NCBI RefSeq assembly: GCF_001457815.1 | Contig: NZ_LN898221.1 | Coordinates: 701,053 to 765,052, forward strand | Origin: Vitreoscilla massiliensis | GTDB lineage: Bacteria; Pseudomonadota; Gammaproteobacteria; Burkholderiales; Neisseriaceae | Reading direction: 5' to 3' | DNA: 64,000 nt | Shown: in pieces, positions 63,001-64,000 of the stretch | Position numbering within the stretch: the stretch's first letter is position 1 | How the letters are laid out: each line of letters begins with the position of its first letter | Translations under genes and position numbers: made by a program | Notes under the pieces: generated by a model | The model's input: only the letters and a program-made list of their open reading frames with translations | What the model was told of the DNA's origin: nothing | Database searches by the model: none

Positions 63001-64000
63001 ATACAAAATTAACGCCTCCAGAGGCTTGAATAGCGGCCTGTAACTGCCCAAAATTCACCGCATCGGTGGTTGTCGTCCCTGCGGCCACATTGGTGATTTG
63101 ACGCTCGGCGCTAGCCTTGCCTACCGACACGCTGTTGATACGGCTGGTTTCACTGCCTGCGCCCAAGGCGATGCTGTTCGCTGCATTGGCGCGACTGCCC
63201 GTGCCCAAGGCCATGCTGCCTGTCAATCCCATTTCAACAATGGCATTGCTGCCCAAGGCCACGCCTAGGTTGCTGCGCGACAAGGCATAATTGCCCAGCG
63301 CCACGGTATTGCTGACATTGCCACCTATGCCAGGCAATACCAACGGTAAAGACGTTACACCACTGCGCGATTGCCATTGTGTCGTGCCTAAGAGTGGATT
63401 CCAAACCGCCAGCAATTCTGTCCCTGCCGAAGTGCCGATGGCAATGTTGTCGTTGCCCATCACCCCTGCGCCACTGCTGCTGCCCACATACACATTTTCA
63501 ACACCGGCACTGGATGAGCCGGCTTGATTACCCAGCACATTGCTGTTGGCCAGACTGCTGCCATTGCCGGCATTGTTGCCAATGTAATTGTTGTGACCAC
63601 TGATTCCTAATATTGGTAATGGAAAGGCAAAAGCCGATGGCACTCCTGCGCCCGTACCGATGGCAATGCTGTTTTGACTGTTGCTTTGGGCACCATAACC
63701 CAAAGCAATGCTGTAAGTCCCACCACCCACGGCATTGGCGCCGATGGCGATGGCTTTGCTGCCGCTGGCACCAGTATTCAATACATTGCCATCACTGGCC
63801 GCACCGTTCACCGACACAAACTGTATGCCGCCTGAGGCTTGAATAGCGGCCTGTAACTGTGCCACGTTCACCGCATCGGTGTTGGCCGTGCCCTGAGCCA
63901 CATGGGTGATTTGACGCTCAGCGCCGGCTTTGCCTACCGACACCGCATTGCTGCGGTTGGCAACACTGTTCTCACCGATGGCCACGCTGCCGGTGTAACC
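54026..64000 (-). CDS. Giant YadA-type trimeric autotransporter adhesin (5' end beyond the window)
   Basis: The frame is open to the right edge (3325 codons seen), so signal peptide and start are missing. The passenger consists of many YadA head repeats (AIGANA, IALGAGS types) separated by necks of the form NTVSVGKAGAERQITNVA...DAVNLKQLQA. A block of fourteen 17-residue repeats (58530-59243) interrupts it. Stalk coiled coils (LQVHTTSLAQ..., QHTGSIATLQQGW) follow toward the C-terminus. The last ~75 residues are the YadA anchor (GIAAAMAVASLGQAYERGQKS ... ending YLWH) that forms the trimeric outer-membrane barrel. Twelve exact DUS-like 11-mers fall in this gene, nearly all encoding LQA at the necks. 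It is an adhesin for surfaces or host cells; the ligand is unknown. Confidence 0.95.
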   Translation of the reverse strand, partial: GYTGSVAIGENSVANRSNAVSVGKAGAERQITHVAQGTANTDAVNVAQLQAAIQASGGIQFVSVNGAASDGNVLNTGASGSKAIAIGANAVGGGTYSIALGYGAQSNSQNSIAIGTGAGVPSAFAFPLPILGISGHNNYIGNNAGNGSSLANSNVLGNQAGSSSAGVENVYVGSSSGAGVMGNDNIAIGTSAGTELLAVWNPLLGTTQWQSRSGVTSLPLVLPGIGGNVSNTVALGNYALSRSNLGVALGSNAIVEMGLTGSMALGTGSRANAANSIALGAGSETSRINSVSVGKASAERQITNVAAGTTTTDAVNFGQLQAAIQASGGVNFVSVNGSSSDGNFNNDGASGNKAIAIGAAAEAGGSYGIAIGSNATAGEENNIAIGEQAGFNSGGNNNQSLGHQAGSQRFMGGDFNIFTGESAGMVGSGSYNVATGFNTGVSANGDHMVLIGSLAGNAMSGDYNTAVGAVAGQSAQGARNSYVGVASGRNNNGSGNSAVGDNAGNHVNGNNNVALGKMAGSLYRFDDSTNKTYDRAGTEVTGSLSGLAVSNTVSVGNLSLSRSNQGVALGSNAIVEAGLTGSMALGAGSRANAANSIALGANSETSRINTVSVGKAGAERQITNVADGTTLTDAVNLRQLQAAVAAVPSVHFVSVNGASSDGNFNNNGASGSKAIAIGANTVAAGDYSVAQGYKANAAGDDSIAWGQQALAADAESIAIGAHSEAKGAAAVVLGTRASSDGDETVAIGNYAVARQFGSTAVGGEASATGAASTALGFATGADADRSVAIGYGSLVVSQAMLPTANGYNSVALGHNSRADRPNTVSIGEVGKERQITNVADGTTFTDAVNLKQLQAVEAKIGTGAGGTAVHFVSIDGVSADGNFNNDGASGLKAIAIGANAVAMGEASVAQGQGANAYGDGSIAQGYQAFAENTGNIAQGVQAQAKGWNSIAQGYETQALQDGAVALGTQTIANGVASIAIGGFANAAADNSIAVGDSSVASGEYSIAQGSGANAWGAFSLAQGGTATAEGDNSVAQGLGAYSAGMDAVAVGAFANAAAKNSVALGAGSEASRANTVSVGKAGAERQITNVADGTTLTDAVNLKQLQAAVAAVPSVHFVSVNGASSDGNFNNNGASGNKAIAIGANALASGSYSIAQGFGANAAGNDSIALGQGATTKTNGWASHAQVAIGAQAQASGAGAVSIGPSSGQSGYSMGAVYVGSYAGNNGIGSGGQVGVGVESLRNSIGEFNAMLGAQSGDGIQGDFNTGVGSFAGKSSQGERNAYAGTGAGAYQKGDNNIAIGNGAGSEYTLSNGGWNAAGVGIKANIFGYDRNGQLVNASDLKLQAAVSNTVALGNLSLSRSNQGVALGSNAIVEANMTGSMALGAGSRANAANSLALGAGSETNRVNTVSVGKTGAERQITNVADGTTLTDAVNLKQLQAVQALIGTGTGGSGVNFVSIGGSSSDGNFANDGASGNKAMALGASANAMGDYALAHGFGANASGTYGIAVGFGAVASKMGAVAQGVLANASGEDSVALGDRAQALDDYTVSIGSYAGVGQTTVNADGRNLNLGQFSGAQAQSASQSNFIGIRAGYNTHVVQQSTLLGYYSGRDASNVNSSMLLGNNSGMAANSVVASSLIGSFSGMNSNNVHNSVLMGSSSGSSANGVADSSLIGTNSGWYAQNVTSSALIGQFSGDHAQNVLESSFLGFSSGYEANGVSNSSLIGSYSAYLAQNIKYSSLLGYAVAQSANGVSLSNIIGYAAALAATDVTDSSLLGTRAGQQANSVVDSSLIGTRAGQLSKNVSDSSLMGTRSGAWSQGSNNSFIGTASGVAVQGNDNLALGTAANGMLYWDKQANAYRNRDGSVFNGTAPSVLPVNNTVALGTLSLSTVDNGVALGSGAIATTTAGKAGYLANGKTDATWQATLAAVSVGGDDPYDGKNVVNTRQITNVAAGTTLTDAVNVAQLQAAVAAVPSLHFLSVQGAASDSNYGNDGASGSKAIAIGANAVAKGNYAVAEGYQANAAGTNAMAMGAYAIAAGANGIALGQGSYASQWGDALAIGAGANAKNIKSIAIGTNAIASDSGSMAIGTAANALYNQDIAIGTMANAASGQGVVIGYHANSKGIGGIAQGARALVDGAYGIALGYEAQSLSLSGVAVGYQAKAKMYAIAQGSGANAAAYGSIAMGADTLAKDSYDIATGYGAQAIGGGSIAQGGKAVANGLFAMSLGYQSQAIGASALATGRDAFAGEAYSIATGHQANAAVYGAMASGYKALATDFYAVATGASAQALGEAAVATGQGATAGKAYSIAEGYQANAADFFSHATGYQALASGQGAIADGFMAQATGTDAIAIGSASKATGKQSIAQGLGAQAAADFGVALGNDARVSQAAGVGLALGAGSRVTALNSVALGGSSIADRADTVSVGLVGYERQITNVAAGTTLTDAVNLGQLQAATAGLAPLSQTAVVYDSTAKTQVTLGGVGAAPVQLTNLQAAALNATSTDAVTGAQLFATNTTQAAQANTLQVHTTSLAQHANSIAQNSADILTQASTLQNHTSTLAQQANTLASHTGSIATLQQGWNLSSNGGAATAIKAGDGVNFVNGQNIAITQNGNSISVATTANAVFNQLTLGGVVISGNGIDAGGKGIRNIANAVSGSDAVNLNQLQAATAGLAPLAQSAVLYDNAAKTQVSLGGVGAAPVKLTNLQAAVLSASSSDAVTGAQLFATNTTQAAQANTLQVHTTSLAQQANTLAQNSTTLAAHNTTLAQHTGSIATLQQGWNLSSNGGAATAIKAGDGVNFVNGQNIAITQNGNNISVATAANAVFNQLTLGGVVINSSGIDAGGQVVRNLGAGAVTATSRDAVTGAQLYQAMQAGGNNSGAIAQLQQGFALQVDGTKAQQVKAGDSVNLQSGNNIAISNTGTGIEVALKDDIQVNSLQVGSVSITQTGINAGGKVISGVADGVLDSDAANMGQLRDVQASVSAQAEKQKYMQVNAGNNAAAANASGSNATAIGVGSSAAGQNAIAMGLNAKATGENSLSIGTGNQVSGDRSGAIGDPSVITGNDAYSLGNNNTIAADKSFVIGNNVNISTAASDMSKAGGAVFQGSVALGDGSSVEAAVGTASTTIRGETYQFAGSKPVGTVSVGAKDAERTITHVAAGRLDAGSTDAVNGSQLYATNQAVDKLQAGTAGVVQYTDSKTKAQAQLVGAGNEPVRLSNVARGTEATDAVNVQQLNEATNRLDKRMSDMEDDANSGIAAAMAVASLGQAYERGQKSVSMGGSVWRGETGYAIGVSTVSEQGSWMFKANGAVSSKGYGGGGVSATYLWH
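58530..59243 (-). repeat. Fourteen tandem 51-bp (17-residue) repeats inside the adhesin
   Basis: The units read like SLIGTRAGQLSKNVSDS, SLLGTRAGQQANSVVDS, ALIGQFSGDHAQNVLES and MLLGNNSGMAANSVVAS. The pattern is xLIGxxSGxxAxNVxxS, strictly 17 residues per unit, from NFIGIRAGYNTHVVQQS to SLMGTRSGAWSQGSNNS. Standard YadA head repeats have a 14-residue period (xSIAIGxxA), so this block should form a beta-roll with a longer turn. Confidence 0.85.

Larger units (their letters stand above)
2782..63856. repeat. Dispersed 11-mer GCGGCCTGTAA / TTACAGGCCGC, a DUS-like family (about 34 exact copies)
   Basis: Start positions of exact copies: 2782, 18142, 25318, 35794, 36635, 38610, 38635, 40246, 40624, 41161, 42553, 42847, 43297, 44278, 44545, 46424, 47837, 48593, 50386, 50760, 51661, 52660, 53719, 54001, 55881, 56002, 56520, 56640, 58098, 59964, 60678, 62073, 63033 and 63846. 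One-mismatch copies occur too, for example at 4542, 40780, 47129 and 47599. The preceding two bases are most often AA, AT or other A-rich pairs, giving A(A/T)GCGGCCTGTAA. Chance expectation for one 11-mer on both strands of 64 kb is about 0.03. Both coding and intergenic sites occur, and two intergenic inverted pairs form hairpins. Confidence 0.85.

Noticed and set aside
54177..63846. Many long plus-strand frames opposite the adhesin gene
   Set aside because: They mirror the repetitive, GC-biased adhesin codons and consist of Ala/Pro/Leu- or Arg/His/Trp-rich low-complexity peptides.
2782..63856. The repeated 11-mer as a REP/BIME element or an ordinary terminator stem
   Set aside because: Most copies are single, inside genes and in one reading frame, not paired in intergenic hairpins. 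Only two inverted pairs were found, so the uptake-sequence reading fits better.

Overview
The window looks like a chromosome segment of a member of the family Neisseriaceae (Betaproteobacteria). The evidence is a TetR gene divergent from a complete RND efflux operon laid out like mtrR/mtrCDE, a soluble orphan RnfB, a type I-F CRISPR array, and about 34 exact copies of the 11-mer GCGGCCTGTAA (or its complement TTACAGGCCGC). That 11-mer is built and used like a Neisseriaceae DNA uptake sequence (DUS), but it is not one of the dialects I remember. I cannot name the genus.

Layout. (1) 1-2751: the leader-distal part of a type I-F CRISPR array (32 repeats visible, cas genes off the left edge). It is split by an 852-bp IS5-family element inserted inside a repeat. 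(2) 2856-3707: rnfB. (3) 3709-10490 (minus): a four-gene operon MoxR ATPase - DUF58 - TgpA-like transglutaminase - large protein with tubulin-like features. (4) 10563-17533: mtrR-like repressor and mtrCDE-like tripartite efflux pump. (5) 17588-18451: a DAHP-synthase-like protein that lacks the catalytic motifs. (6) 18588-18661: tRNA-Gly(CCC), the attachment site of (7) a ~14.7-kb P4-like integrative satellite (18662-33400). It carries integrase, an AlpA-like regulator, KilA-N, a C4-like antisense RNA region, many small overlapping genes, a split primase/helicase and a 2.4-kb non-coding, repeat-rich, probable replication region. It then has a tail-chaperone-like gene, a tape-measure gene and a lipoprotein, but no capsid, portal or terminase. 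(8) 33424-34275: a second identical IS copy 23 bp beyond attR. (9) 34381-38338: small singleton genes (lipoprotein, tiny membrane protein, roadblock/LC7, HAD phosphatase, methyltransferase). (10) 38669-53648 (minus): a tight operon of two DUF4132 paralogues - MoxR - DUF5682 - vWA - SWIM - small membrane protein, matching E. coli yehI/L/M/P/Q in content. (11) 54026 to the right edge (minus): the 3' part of a giant YadA-type trimeric autotransporter adhesin.

How the parts work together. The core genes provide drug efflux (mtr), two separate MoxR-vWA-type chaperone modules (DUF58/TgpA and Yeh-type), and surface adhesion. The accessory genes are adaptive immunity (CRISPR) and a satellite that probably depends on a helper phage. 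The satellite has its own integrase, regulators and replication proteins, but its only morphogenesis genes are the two that set tail length. That suggests it could re-programme a helper's tail. The most unusual items are the DUS-like dialect, the satellite's tail genes and its structured non-coding region, two CRISPR spacers taken from overlapping opposite strands, two apparent pseudoenzymes, and a 17-residue repeat domain in the adhesin.
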